Positions 9,774 through 19,083 of a DNA stretch of 64,000 nucleotides are shown piece by piece. The stretch covers positions 62,001 through 126,000 of the forward strand of contig NZ_JACERN010000003.1 of NCBI RefSeq assembly GCF_013911085.1. The letters are read 5' to 3'. The position numbers were made by a program, and so were the translations under genes. The notes under the pieces were generated by a model. The model did no database searches and had not been told where the DNA came from. It was given only the letters and a program-made list of their open reading frames with translations. How positions within the stretch are numbered: the stretch's first letter is position 1; each line of letters starts with the position of its first letter. The DNA is from Aquitalea aquatica. GTDB taxonomy: Bacteria; Pseudomonadota; Gammaproteobacteria; Burkholderiales; Chromobacteriaceae.

Positions 9774-12700
9774 TTGCTGCGCAAATCGCTGCAAGCCGTC
9801 GGCCTGTTGCTGCTGTTGGCGACGCTGGTGGTGGGTGGTGGCTTTGCCGTGTTCAACTGGTGGTTCCTGCCACGGCTGGAGCAGTTTCGGCCTCAACTCG
9901 AGCAGAGTTTGTCGCAGGCTACCGGCCGCCAGGTGTCGGTGGCGTCCTTGTCCGGCGAGTGGTTGGGCGTGGCGCCGCAGTTGCAACTGCGTGGCTTGCG
10001 CATTGCTAATCCGGTGACTGCCGATGCGCTGACCCTGGAGCGGGTGGCGGTAGTACCGTCATGGTGGTCGCTACTGTCATGGGAGCCGTTGTTTTCCAGC
10101 GTGACCATCGATGGGCCGAGCGTAGCACTGCTGCGGCGGGTCGATGGTCATGTGCTGCTGAACGGCTTCGACATGAGCGCGCCGGCTGTTCATCCTCAGG
10201 CCGAGGGGAGTGAGCCATCTGCCAACTGGTTGCTCAAACACAGCCGTATCGACATCCGCCAGGCGCGCATCAGCTGGGAAGATCAGGCTTTGGGCTTGCC
10301 GCGGCTGGATCTGCAGCAGGGGCAGCTGACTCTCAGCCAGACTCTGCTGGGCCATCGTCTGCGTTTGTCCGGCCAACCAGTGGCCACCTTGGGTAAGGGC
10401 TTTGACATGGAGCTGGCCTGGCGCGGCGATGATTTTCGCCAGTGGCGCAACTGGGCCGGCAATATGCGCATACGCCTGAACGGCGCACAGGCCGGCGTGG
10501 TGTCGCGCTATATGGAAAAAATTGGCCTGATCAATAGTGGCGAAGGCAGCGGTACGCTGGAGGCTGATTTTGCCGATGGCCATGTCAACAGCCTGAGTGC
10601 CGATGTCAGCATTCACAACGCAGCCTATACCCCCAGGGATGCGCGCACGCTGGTGCTGCCGGCCATCAGTGGCAAATTGCAACTGGAACGGTCCACCAAT
10701 GGCAGCTATGCCATCAATGCCTCCAATTTGACCCTGGCCAGTGCCACCGGATTGGCCTTCGATAAATCCACCATTCGTGGTGACTGGATGCCGGGCGAGC
10801 AGGGGCAGGGCAAGCTGACGCTGGATAATGTCAATGTTGCCCATCTCACCCCGTTTATCCATGCATTGGGTGGCGATGGCAACTCCTTGTTTGCCCGTTT
10901 CGCGCCCAGTGGTCATCTGAAAAATCTGTCGCTGAGTTGGAAAGGACCGCTGCAGTCGCCACGGCAGTATGCGGTGGCCACCCGTTTCGAGCAGTTGGCC
11001 TGGCAGGCATTTTCTTCAGTGCCCGGTGTCAGCGGTGTTAGCGGTGAGCTGGATTTTGGCGAGCAAGGTGGCCAGTTGCTACTGAGCAGCCGGCATGCGG
11101 CGCTCAATTATCCGGCTGTGTTTCCGCAGTTGCTCGACTTCGACCTGCTGGATGGCCGCGTGGACTGGCGTAATCACGGTGAGCAGACCGAGGTTGAATT
11201 CCACGATGTGGCTTTTGCCAATGCCGACCTCAGCGGCCATTTCGGCGGTCGTTACCAGCATGACGGCAAGGGGCCGGGAGTGGTCGACTTCACCGCCGAT
11301 GTCGACAAGGTGGCCGCCGTGCGTGTGCCGGCTTATCTGCCGCATGCGGTCGGGCAGGACACCTTGCGCTGGCTGAATGCCGCCCTGCAGGGCGGTACGG
11401 CCAGCAATGTACGCATGATACTGAAGGGTGATCTGGCCAACTTCCCCTTTGCCGGTGGCAAGGGCGGGCAGTTCAGTGTGGATGCCAAGATAGATCAGGG
11501 CCGTTTGCTGTATGAAAAAGGCTGGCCAACCATCGATAATATCCAGGCGGATCTGGGTTTTCATAATGAACAGATGCTGATCTCGGCGCGCAGTGCCAGC
11601 ACGCTGGGCGTGCCGCTGAGTGCTGTCAAAGTAGGGATTGATGACCTGGGGGCGGCCAATTCCACGCTTAGCGTGCAGGGGCGGGCGCAAGGGCCGCTGG
11701 CCAGCATGTTGAAATTCACCACCAGCAGTCCGGTTGATGGCTGGCTGGATGGTTTTACCGGTGGTATTCAGGCTGGTGGCAAGGCGGCACTGGATCTGCA
11801 TCTGGGCATTCCATTATCCGGCAAGCAGCCGGTCAAGGTGCGGGGCGACATTCTGCTGTCCGGCAATCAACTGGCGTTCAAGGGTTTGCCGATTCCACCG
11901 GCCAGTAATGCGCATGGCACGCTGAGTTTTACCGAGTATGGCGTGGAGTCCAAAGGCGTGCAGTTTGCCGCGCTGGGCGGCCAGTTCCAGCTCAAGGCAA
12001 GTAGTACCCCGGCCGGGCGCATGAATTTTGACATTCATGGCGACGCCGACAGTCATCAGGCACTGGGCCTGTATCTGCCCTTGCTGGCGCCTTATGTCAG
12101 TGGGCATTCGCCGTTTTCGGTGCAGTTTGTCGTGCAAAAGGGGCTGGAAAACCTGACGGTGCAATCCGGCTTGCAAGGTAGCGCCATTACGGCACCGGCA
12201 CCGCTTGGCAAAGCTGCTGCGGATAGCTTGCCGCTTTCCTTGCGCTTTGCGCCGGGCAAAACTCCACAGCAGCCATTCCGGCTGGATTTTGACGCCGGCA
12301 GCGTTGCCAGCGGCAGCCTGTTGCTGGATGGCCATGGCAATCTGAAAAGTGGCGTGGTCGCTGCCGGGCGTGCCATCGGCAAGCAACCTGACGAGGGGCT
12401 GGCGTTGCGGCTGGCGGCACCACAAGTCGACCTGCAGCGCTGGGTGGCGGCTATTGCCAGCCCGGGCGGAGGTCAGGGCGGTGTGACGGCAGTCAGACAA
12501 ATCGACCTGCCGCTGCAGATCGAACTGGAGAGTCCGCAGCTGGACGGATGGGGCGGCAGCTTGCATCAGGTCAAGGCCAGCCTGAGTAACCGGCGTGTAC
12601 GTAATGGCTGGTCGCTGGATGTACGTGCGCGGGAGTTGAGTGGCAGCGTCGATTATCTGCCTGCCGGCAGCGGCCTGCTGCGCGCCAATCTGGCTTACGC

Positions 12701-13607
12701 CATTCTGCGGCCATCGGACAAGGGCGGTGCGGACGAGACCGACGCGGGCATGATCGACAAGGGTGACTGGCCGGAGCTGGATATTCGTGTCGGCGACCTC
12801 ATTTACCAGAACAAGACCGTCGGCAAGCTGGAGCTGCATGCTCGCCGTGAAGGGCGGGACTGGCTGCTCAATCCCTTACACTTGCAGGCAGCGGAAGGCA
12901 GCCTGCAGGGCAGTGCCCGGGTGCGGCGTGGAGAAGCCGGCAAGGAGGTGCAGGCCCGCTACCAGCTGGATAGTAGTGATGTGGGCAAGCTGCTGGCGCG
13001 CATCGGCCTGCAGGATACCTTCCGCAAGGGTGAGGGCAGCCTGTCTGGCACCATGAGCTGGCCGGGCGGTTTGTTTGATGTCAGTGCCAGCCGCCTGTCC
13101 GGCGAGATGACGCTGGCGCTGAAAAATGGCCGTTTTGCCAAGGTCGATCCCGGCGTGGCGCGCCTGCTTGGTGTGCTCAGCCTGCAGTCGCTCAGCCGTC
13201 GGGTGAAACTGGATTTTACTGATGTGTTCAGTGACGGCTTCGCCTTCGACACCATCACTGGCAATGCCCGGATCAGCAAGGGTGTGTTTGTTTCTGATAA
13301 TGTGCACATGAAGGGGCCGGCTGCCGATGTCGCACTCAGTGGGCAGGTGAATCTGGCCAGTGAAACCCAGGATGTGCGCATCAGGGTGCAGCCGCATCTG
13401 GCCGAGAGCGTGGCGCTGGCTGCCGGTGCCGCACTGCTCAATCCGGTGGTGGGGGTTGCCGCGCTGGCCGCACAAAAAGTATTGCAGGACCCGTTCGGCA
13501 AGATATTGTCGGTTGACTACGCCATTACCGGTTCCTTTGCCAACCCCAAGATTGACAAGCTGGCAGCGGAACCTTTGAGAAACACCAAGCGGATACTCTC
13601 GCCATGA
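9774..13607 (+). CDS. yhdP: YhdP-family AsmA-like protein (lipid-transport/envelope protein)
   Basis: About 1,277 residues from this start. One N-terminal transmembrane helix (AVGLLLLLATLVVGGGFAVF) is followed by a long periplasmic beta-rich region, with the AsmA-like C-terminal segment around VARLLGVLSLQSLSRRVKLDFTDVFSDGF. Members bridge inner and outer membranes and move phospholipids (E. coli YhdP, TamB and YdbH are partly redundant). The start is uncertain: the frame is open from 9690, no in-frame ATG precedes the membrane helix, and a TTG at 9774 was chosen for its fit to the signal anchor. The stop overlaps the next gene start by 4 bases. Confidence 0.9.
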   Translation: MLRKSLQAVGLLLLLATLVVGGGFAVFNWWFLPRLEQFRPQLEQSLSQATGRQVSVASLSGEWLGVAPQLQLRGLRIANPVTADALTLERVAVVPSWWSLLSWEPLFSSVTIDGPSVALLRRVDGHVLLNGFDMSAPAVHPQAEGSEPSANWLLKHSRIDIRQARISWEDQALGLPRLDLQQGQLTLSQTLLGHRLRLSGQPVATLGKGFDMELAWRGDDFRQWRNWAGNMRIRLNGAQAGVVSRYMEKIGLINSGEGSGTLEADFADGHVNSLSADVSIHNAAYTPRDARTLVLPAISGKLQLERSTNGSYAINASNLTLASATGLAFDKSTIRGDWMPGEQGQGKLTLDNVNVAHLTPFIHALGGDGNSLFARFAPSGHLKNLSLSWKGPLQSPRQYAVATRFEQLAWQAFSSVPGVSGVSGELDFGEQGGQLLLSSRHAALNYPAVFPQLLDFDLLDGRVDWRNHGEQTEVEFHDVAFANADLSGHFGGRYQHDGKGPGVVDFTADVDKVAAVRVPAYLPHAVGQDTLRWLNAALQGGTASNVRMILKGDLANFPFAGGKGGQFSVDAKIDQGRLLYEKGWPTIDNIQADLGFHNEQMLISARSASTLGVPLSAVKVGIDDLGAANSTLSVQGRAQGPLASMLKFTTSSPVDGWLDGFTGGIQAGGKAALDLHLGIPLSGKQPVKVRGDILLSGNQLAFKGLPIPPASNAHGTLSFTEYGVESKGVQFAALGGQFQLKASSTPAGRMNFDIHGDADSHQALGLYLPLLAPYVSGHSPFSVQFVVQKGLENLTVQSGLQGSAITAPAPLGKAAADSLPLSLRFAPGKTPQQPFRLDFDAGSVASGSLLLDGHGNLKSGVVAAGRAIGKQPDEGLALRLAAPQVDLQRWVAAIASPGGGQGGVTAVRQIDLPLQIELESPQLDGWGGSLHQVKASLSNRRVRNGWSLDVRARELSGSVDYLPAGSGLLRANLAYAILRPSDKGGADETDAGMIDKGDWPELDIRVGDLIYQNKTVGKLELHARREGRDWLLNPLHLQAAEGSLQGSARVRRGEAGKEVQARYQLDSSDVGKLLARIGLQDTFRKGEGSLSGTMSWPGGLFDVSASRLSGEMTLALKNGRFAKVDPGVARLLGVLSLQSLSRRVKLDFTDVFSDGFAFDTITGNARISKGVFVSDNVHMKGPAADVALSGQVNLASETQDVRIRVQPHLAESVALAAGAALLNPVVGVAALAAQKVLQDPFGKILSVDYAITGSFANPKIDKLAAEPLRNTKRILSP

Positions 13608-14410
13608 AACAGAAATTTATCGCTGCTGCCGTGCAAATGGTGTCCGGCACTGATGTTGCCGCCAATCTGGCCACGGCGGCACGGCTGGTAGCCGAGGCTG
13701 CCGCTGCGGGAGCCCGCTTTGTGGTGCTGCCGGAGTATTTCTGCCTGATGGGCAGACAGGATGGCGACAAGGTGGCCATCAGCGAAGAGCTCGGTCACGG
13801 GCCCATGCAGGCGGCGCTGGCTGCCATGGCTCACGACAACCAGGTATGGCTGGCTGCCGGCACCATTCCGCTGCGCTGTCCGGAGCCGGGCAAGGTGTTC
13901 AACAGCACGCTGGTGTTCGACCCCGCAGGGCAGCAGGTGGCCCGTTATGACAAGATTCATCTGTTCGGCTATACCGGCAATGGCGAACGCTATTGCGAAT
14001 CCGACAGCATTCAGGCGGGTAGCACGCCGGTCAAAGTGGACATCGGTCTGGCCGAAGTGGCCTGCGGCATTTGCTATGATCTGCGCTTTCCCGAGCTGTT
14101 CCGCCAACTGGCCCCGTTTGATGTGATGATTCTGCCGGCCGCATTTACCGCGACCACCGGCGAAGCGCACTGGGAAGTGCTGCTGCGCGCCCGCGCCATC
14201 GAAAACCAGTGTTATGTGATTGCCTCCGGCCAGGGTGGCACCCATGAAAACGGCCGCAAGACCCATGGCCAGTCCATGATCATCGACCCCTGGGGGCGCA
14301 TTCTCGCGCAACAGGCCTTGGGCGAAGGTGTGGTACTGGCTGAAATCGACCCCGCATTGCTGCATTCGGTGCGCAGTGGCCTGCCGGCCCTGGCGCATCG
14401 CGTGCTCTGA
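13604..14410 (+). CDS. Carbon-nitrogen hydrolase, Nit-type (deaminated-glutathione amidase-like)
   Basis: 268 residues, nitrilase superfamily. The catalytic triad is visible: E44 (VLPEYF), K117 (RYDKIHLFGY) and C157 (GICYDLRFPE). The CYDLRFPE and DKIHLFG motifs place it in the Nit1/NitA branch, whose best-known reaction is repair of deaminated glutathione; other small amides remain possible. It overlaps the yhdP stop by 4 bases and is followed by tldD after 14 bases, a yhdP-nit-tldD order that recurs in betaproteobacteria. Confidence 0.93.
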   Translation: MKQKFIAAAVQMVSGTDVAANLATAARLVAEAAAAGARFVVLPEYFCLMGRQDGDKVAISEELGHGPMQAALAAMAHDNQVWLAAGTIPLRCPEPGKVFNSTLVFDPAGQQVARYDKIHLFGYTGNGERYCESDSIQAGSTPVKVDIGLAEVACGICYDLRFPELFRQLAPFDVMILPAAFTATTGEAHWEVLLRARAIENQCYVIASGQGGTHENGRKTHGQSMIIDPWGRILAQQALGEGVVLAEIDPALLHSVRSGLPALAHRVL

Positions 14411-14424
14411 CAGAAAGACCCACC

Positions 14425-15867
14425 ATGCAAGACGCATTCCGCATTGCCGATCAACTCCTGCTTGCGCCTTATGGCGTGGACGAGTCCGTGATCGAAGCCA
14501 CCTTCTCACGCATGCGCCAGCATGCTGTTGACTATGCCGATCTCTACTTCCAGTACACCCGCAGCGAGGGCTGGAGTCTGGAAGAGGGTATCGTCAAATC
14601 CGGCAGTTTCAGCATCGATCAGGGCGTGGGTGTTCGTGCTGTTTCCGGCGACAAGACTGCCTTTGCCTATTCCGATGATATCGGTGCCGAAGCGATTGGC
14701 CGTGCAGCCGATGCAGTGCGTGCCATCGGTGCGGTTGGTGGTGATGGCTCGGCCGGGCGTCAATCGCCGCAGCGTGCGCGTGACCTGTACCCGGCTATTG
14801 ACCCCTGTCACAGCCTGGAGGCTGCGGCCAAGGTGGCGCTGCTGGAAAAAGTGGAAAAACTGGCGCGTTCCATCGACCCGCGGGTGATTCAGGTCATGGC
14901 TGGCGTGGCCTCGGAATATGACGTGGTTTACGTGGCGCGGCATGACGGCGTGCGTGCTGCCGATGTGCGCCCGCTGGTGCGGCTGTCGGTGCATGTGATT
15001 GTTGAACAGAATGGCCGTCGCGAGCAGGGCTCCGGCGGCGGCGGCGGCCGCTTTGACCTGACCCGTTTCGATGATGCCCTGGTGGAGCAATATGTTCGTC
15101 AGGCGGTGAACCAGGCGCTGATCAATCTGGAAGCACGGCCAGCACCGGCTGGGCAGATGACGGTGGTGCTGGGTTCCGGCTGGCCGGGTGTGCTGCTGCA
15201 CGAAGCCATTGGCCATGGCCTGGAAGGTGATTTCAACCGCAAGGGTACTTCGGCCTTCTCCGGTAAGCTGGGCCAGCGCGTGGCCGCCGCCGGGGTGACG
15301 GTGGTGGATGACGGTACGCTGGATGGCCGACGCGGTTCGCTGGCTATCGACGACGAGGGTAACCAGACCAACCGTACCGTGCTGATCGAAGATGGCATTC
15401 TCAAGGGCTATATGCAGGATGCGATGAATGCGCGCCTGATGCAGGTGGCACCCACCGGCAATGGCCGGCGCGAATCCTATGCCCACATCCCGATGCCGCG
15501 CATGACCAATACCTATATGTTGGGCGGCCAGCACGATCCCCAGGAAATCATTGCCTCGGTCAAGGATGGCCTGTATGCCGCCAACTTTGGTGGCGGCCAG
15601 GTAGACATCACCAGCGGCAAGTTTGTGTTTTCGGCGTCGGAAGCCTGGCGCATCGAAAACGGCAAGCTGACCTATCCGGTCAAGGGTGCGACCCTGATCG
15701 GCAATGGTCCGGATGTGCTGGGACATGTTTCCATGATCGGTAACGATATGGCGCTGGATCAGGGGGTGGGTGTCTGCGGCAAGGAAGGCCAGAGCGTGCC
15801 GGTAGGGGTGGGGCAGCCTACCTTGCGCATTGATGGCGGCCTCACTGTCGGCGGCACCGCTGGCTAG
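14425..15867 (+). CDS. tldD: TldD metalloprotease subunit
   Basis: 480 residues. The zinc motif HEAIGHGLEGD places H259, E260 and H263 at the active site. TldD partners with TldE/PmbA to degrade unfolded peptides, mature microcin precursors and process the CcdA antitoxin. The length and the C-terminal GNGPDVLGHVSMIGNDM region match the family. The partner pmbA is not in this window. Part of the yhdP-nit-tldD plus-strand run. Confidence 0.96.
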   Translation: MQDAFRIADQLLLAPYGVDESVIEATFSRMRQHAVDYADLYFQYTRSEGWSLEEGIVKSGSFSIDQGVGVRAVSGDKTAFAYSDDIGAEAIGRAADAVRAIGAVGGDGSAGRQSPQRARDLYPAIDPCHSLEAAAKVALLEKVEKLARSIDPRVIQVMAGVASEYDVVYVARHDGVRAADVRPLVRLSVHVIVEQNGRREQGSGGGGGRFDLTRFDDALVEQYVRQAVNQALINLEARPAPAGQMTVVLGSGWPGVLLHEAIGHGLEGDFNRKGTSAFSGKLGQRVAAAGVTVVDDGTLDGRRGSLAIDDEGNQTNRTVLIEDGILKGYMQDAMNARLMQVAPTGNGRRESYAHIPMPRMTNTYMLGGQHDPQEIIASVKDGLYAANFGGGQVDITSGKFVFSASEAWRIENGKLTYPVKGATLIGNGPDVLGHVSMIGNDMALDQGVGVCGKEGQSVPVGVGQPTLRIDGGLTVGGTAG

Positions 15868-15877
15868 CCGGCATTGC

Positions 15878-16684
15878 ATGCTGATGTGGCCGAGCAAGGC
15901 ACTGCATGCCGGCAACGGGTTGTTGCTGGCATGTTTGTTGTTTACAACTGCTGCTATCGCCCAGGATTTTGTCGTGGCGGTGGAAGAGTCGGATAACCAT
16001 CCCTTCGAATACGCCAAGGGGGATGGTGCGGAGCATGGCGGTTTCCACCTGGAGGAAATCGATCAGGTGGCGGCGCGCCTGGGCTGGCATGTGGTGTACA
16101 AACCCATGCCTTGGCAGCGCGCCCTGCGCAGCCTGCAACTGGGGCGGGTGGATGCGCTCAGTTATCTTGCACGCACGCCAGAGCGAGAGGCGTATACCGT
16201 TTTCATGCCGGCGGCCATTCAACACCGGCAGTATGCCGGCTTGTTTGTGCGGCGCAGCCAGCACCGACACTTTCCTGAAAGTAACCTGCCCTGTACCTAT
16301 GCGGGCTATCGCATGGCGGCTGCCAGCAACTACTTTTATGGCGACGTGGTGCAAAAAGCCATGCATTCTTGCTGGCAGGTCGAGATGACCGCCAGCTCCA
16401 AGGAAGAAGTGTTTTCCAAGCTGCTGGCCGGGCGTATCGATATCGCGGTGGCTTATGGCACCTCCTTGCAATCGCTGGCCGCCAATATGCCGGAGCTGGA
16501 CTCGCAGGTGGTGGCCCTGCGCCAGCCGCGCTGGTTGATCGGTGATTTCTACCTCGGCTTTTCCCGCAAGGCGATGTCCGCGCAACGTATTGCCCGTTAT
16601 CTGCAGGCGCAGCAGCAGTTTCGTAGCAGCAGCGACTATCAGCGGCTGGTACGCAAATACAATATGAAGGAATTTCTGCCCTGA
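15878..16684 (+). CDS. Periplasmic solute-binding protein, family 3-like
   Basis: About 268 residues. The signal peptide ends at TTAAIA-QD, so the mature protein is periplasmic. The body resembles the PBPb/SBP_bac_3 fold: FVVAVEESDNHPFEYAKGDG, GFHLEEIDQVAARLGW, and LQLGRVDALSYLARTPERE. The ligand is unknown, and no permease or ATPase gene is adjacent, so it may feed an unlinked transporter or a sensor. The ATG at 15878, 10 bases after the tldD stop, is the first start that leaves a normal signal peptide; the ribosome-binding site is weak. About 170 bases separate it from the next gene. Confidence 0.85.
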   Translation: MLMWPSKALHAGNGLLLACLLFTTAAIAQDFVVAVEESDNHPFEYAKGDGAEHGGFHLEEIDQVAARLGWHVVYKPMPWQRALRSLQLGRVDALSYLARTPEREAYTVFMPAAIQHRQYAGLFVRRSQHRHFPESNLPCTYAGYRMAAASNYFYGDVVQKAMHSCWQVEMTASSKEEVFSKLLAGRIDIAVAYGTSLQSLAANMPELDSQVVALRQPRWLIGDFYLGFSRKAMSAQRIARYLQAQQQFRSSSDYQRLVRKYNMKEFLP

Positions 16685-16857
16685 CACAGCCTGTGCCAGC
16701 CAGCCGCCCCACGGCATGCGCATGTTGTTGCCAGAGCCTGCACCCCGTGCAGCAGGCCATCACCCAGGCCATGCTGCAGTCCTGAAAATTCAAGTATGTC
16801 CCAGTTATTGCCAATAAATGATTGATAACGGTAGCCACCGGCTGCCGGGGGAGGGGA

Positions 16858-17778
16858 ATGATCCGGCTGGAAGATCTGCAGATATTGCTGCACACCGCAC
16901 AACTGGGCAGCCTGTCCGCTGCCGCGCGACTGCTTGATATCAGCCCTGCGGTGGCCAGTGCCGGATTGAAACGGCTGGAAGCAGAGCTACATACCCGGTT
17001 ACTGGTGCGCTCCACCCGTAGCTTGCGTCTGACGACAGATGGCGAGCGCTATCTGACGCATGCCCGTGCGGCCATTGAAGCATTGCAGGCGGGCGAACAG
17101 GCGCTGGCGGCTGGTCAGCAGGCGCTACATGGCCAGCTTAGCTTGTCGATGCCTTCGGATATTGGCCGTCAGCTGTTGTGGCCGTGGCTGGATGATTTCC
17201 TCGCGCTCCACCCGGCGGTGCGTTTGCAACTGCACATCAGTGACCGGCTGGCAGATTTGTACCGCATGCCGGTAGATGTAGCCCTGCGCTATGGCGTGCC
17301 GGAAGACTCCAGCCTGGTTGCCCTGCCGCTGCTGGCCGACAACCGGCGGCTGCTGTGTGCGGCGCCGACCTATCTGCAGCAGCATGGCTGGCCGCAGCGG
17401 CCGGAAGATCTGGCTGCGCATGAGTGTCTGCGATTTGTGCTCGGTGATGCCCTGCATGAGCGCTGGCGGTTTGCCCGGCATGGCGAGTGGTCGGCGGTGA
17501 CGGTGGGTGGCCGACGCAATAGCGACGATGGGGAAATCGTGCGCCGGTGGGCTGTGGCCGGGCTGGGCATCGCCTACAAGTCGCAGCTGGATGTGCTGGA
17601 TGATGTGCGCAGCGGTCGCCTGCAAGCCCTGCTGACGGATTACCAGGCCGAGCCGACGCCTTTGTACCTGGTATGCCCGCATCGGCTGATGTTATCGCCC
17701 TTGATCATGCGGCTGCGTGAGTTCCTGCAACAGCGGTTGCAGGATTATGTGGCAGGAGAGGGCACAAGCCTGCGGTAA
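16858..17778 (+). CDS. LysR-family transcriptional regulator
   Basis: 306 residues. The N-terminal winged HTH is MIRLEDLQILLHTAQLGSLSAAARLLDISPAVASAGLKRLE-like with the usual spacing, then a linker helix and a type-2 periplasmic-binding effector domain. The ATG at 16858 follows GGGGGAGGGGA; the frame is open upstream to 16822. It belongs to the large AaeR/DsdR-like group without an obvious target. The gene ends within an inverted repeat (GGCACAAGCC at 17761 / GGCTTGTGCC at 17782) that has no T-run. Confidence 0.92.
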   Translation: MIRLEDLQILLHTAQLGSLSAAARLLDISPAVASAGLKRLEAELHTRLLVRSTRSLRLTTDGERYLTHARAAIEALQAGEQALAAGQQALHGQLSLSMPSDIGRQLLWPWLDDFLALHPAVRLQLHISDRLADLYRMPVDVALRYGVPEDSSLVALPLLADNRRLLCAAPTYLQQHGWPQRPEDLAAHECLRFVLGDALHERWRFARHGEWSAVTVGGRRNSDDGEIVRRWAVAGLGIAYKSQLDVLDDVRSGRLQALLTDYQAEPTPLYLVCPHRLMLSPLIMRLREFLQQRLQDYVAGEGTSLR

Positions 17779-17799
17779 GCGGGCTTGTGCCGACCGGAC

Positions 17800-18531
17800 T
17801 CAGCCCTGGGTGCTGAGCAGATTGCCGACCGAAGACGAGTAGCTATTGCTCTGGCTATTCTGCAGGTTCTGCAGCAGAGCACTCAGGAAGGACTGCAAAT
17901 TGGCGGAGCTGTTACTGCCAGAACTGCTGCCTGAGCTACTGGAGCTGGTGTCGCTGCTGCCATTGGCTTGCTGCACGCTGCTGAGCAGATTGTTGAAGTC
18001 GCTTTGCAGGGTATTGAGCGCGCTGGAGCTGCTGGTCGTGCTGCTGCCAGAGGAGCTGGCCAGCTGCTGAATCAGACTTTGCAGCTGGCTTTCAGCATTG
18101 CCATAGGCGCTGGTGCTGCTGCTATCCGTACTGCTGTCGGAACTGCTGCTACCGGATTTCAGCGCGCTGAACAGATCATGCATGAAAGTATGCATGGCCT
18201 GCATCGGATTTTGCGTGCTGCTCGTGCTGCTGGTACTGCCATCATTGTCGCCGTCATCATCCGGCGGTGGTGGCGGAGCTTGCAAGCCAGCCAGTGCGCT
18301 ATTACTCGAACCATTGCTGCTGCTGGTGCTATTGCTGCTGGATGGCGGCTGCAAGGAAATACCCAGCTGGCTGAGTGCCTGCTCCACGCTTTGCATGAAA
18401 GCGTCGTTGCCGCCACGGTGCTTGCCGTGGTGACGGGTTTCGCTGCTGCTGGACGTGCTGCTGGTCGATGTGCTGCCAGTCAGCTGGCTGCTGTAAATCG
18501 ACGACGTGCTGCTGATGCCCGAAATACTCAT
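17800..18531 (-). CDS. Ser-rich low-complexity protein of unknown function
   Basis: 243 residues from ATG 18531, which has AGGGAG upstream. It starts MSISGISSTSSIYSSQL. Serine runs alternate with short amphipathic helices (QSVEQALSQLGISLQ, ALNTLQSDFNNLLSSVQQ, NLQSFLSALLQNLQN), and a PPPPPDDDGDND linker sits in the middle. No signal peptide or membrane segment. The alternating helix and Ser-linker layout suggests an exported or surface-associated disordered protein, but this is a guess. Its N-terminus resembles that of the protein at 61446-62108 (MTISSIPGNSLSLY). Not recognised. Confidence 0.7.
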   Translation of the reverse strand: MSISGISSTSSIYSSQLTGSTSTSSTSSSSETRHHGKHRGGNDAFMQSVEQALSQLGISLQPPSSSNSTSSSNGSSNSALAGLQAPPPPPDDDGDNDGSTSSTSSTQNPMQAMHTFMHDLFSALKSGSSSSDSSTDSSSTSAYGNAESQLQSLIQQLASSSGSSTTSSSSALNTLQSDFNNLLSSVQQANGSSDTSSSSSGSSSGSNSSANLQSFLSALLQNLQNSQSNSYSSSVGNLLSTQG

Positions 18532-19083
18532 GATAAGGCTCCCTGTGCTTGCTTGTGACTTGTGCTGTAAAGCCACCTCCAGAGATCAGGACGCGGCATT
18601 GCGCCTGCGTACGGTGCAAGTTTCGGGCCATGTGTAGTGCCTGGAAATGTAAATTTACGTCAGAAAATGTTAAGAAGTGTTAGTAAAAACAGGATTTTAT
18701 CGCGCCTTTGCTAGTATTCCGCCTGTTGCTGGGCAAGCCGGATAGCTGGTATGGCAAGATTTGCCGCCAACGCGGAAGTCAGCACGGGAGTATTGCCGTC
18801 TGATCATGGCTGGTTTGGCCTGGGCGTGTGCACAGTCGGCAAGAGTTGCCGCTGTTGCGGTGGGGCAGCCGCCAGAAGTGAGAGAGGGACCCGGGCAAGC
18901 GGGCGGCGGCTGCTTGAATAGCATGATGCGGGAGCTGGCGGTTAAGGAAGGTTAATAGCCGGTAAAGCGCTATAAATCAGTGTAAAAGCCAGTAAAACTT
19001 CCCCCGCCAGTGGCCGTGATGTGGATCATGTCTGCCGATAGTCCCGGGAGAGCGGGACCTGCATAGAATAATCAGGATGGAAA
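18532..19083. other. Long divergent intergenic region before the CpxRA-like operon
   Basis: 552 bases between divergent genes. The left part is AT-rich (18640-18700) and probably holds the promoter of the Ser-rich gene. The middle (18720-18940) has short open frames on both strands with no ribosome-binding site or family match. The right part contains the phased TAA array (18941-18996), an inverted repeat GTCCCG / CGGGAC (19041-19058) and a possible -10 TAGAAT at 19064-19069. No gene is called. Confidence 0.5.
18941..18996 (+). promoter_or_regulatory. Array of six 10-bp-phased TAA motifs, including a perfect CpxR-type box
   Basis: TAA occurs at 18943, 18953, 18963, 18973, 18983 and 18993, exactly one helical turn apart each time. 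The last two units form GTAAA (18982-18986), five bases, GTAAA (18992-18996), which is the E. coli CpxR consensus GTAAA-N5-GTAAA. It ends 88 bases before an OmpR-family response-regulator gene, so autoregulation by repeated dimers of that regulator is the simplest reading. The binding protein is inferred, not shown. Confidence 0.6.

Noticed and set aside
18761-18955. 64-codon frame in the region before the CpxRA-like operon
   Set aside because: No ribosome-binding site and it runs into the TAA array; judged non-coding.
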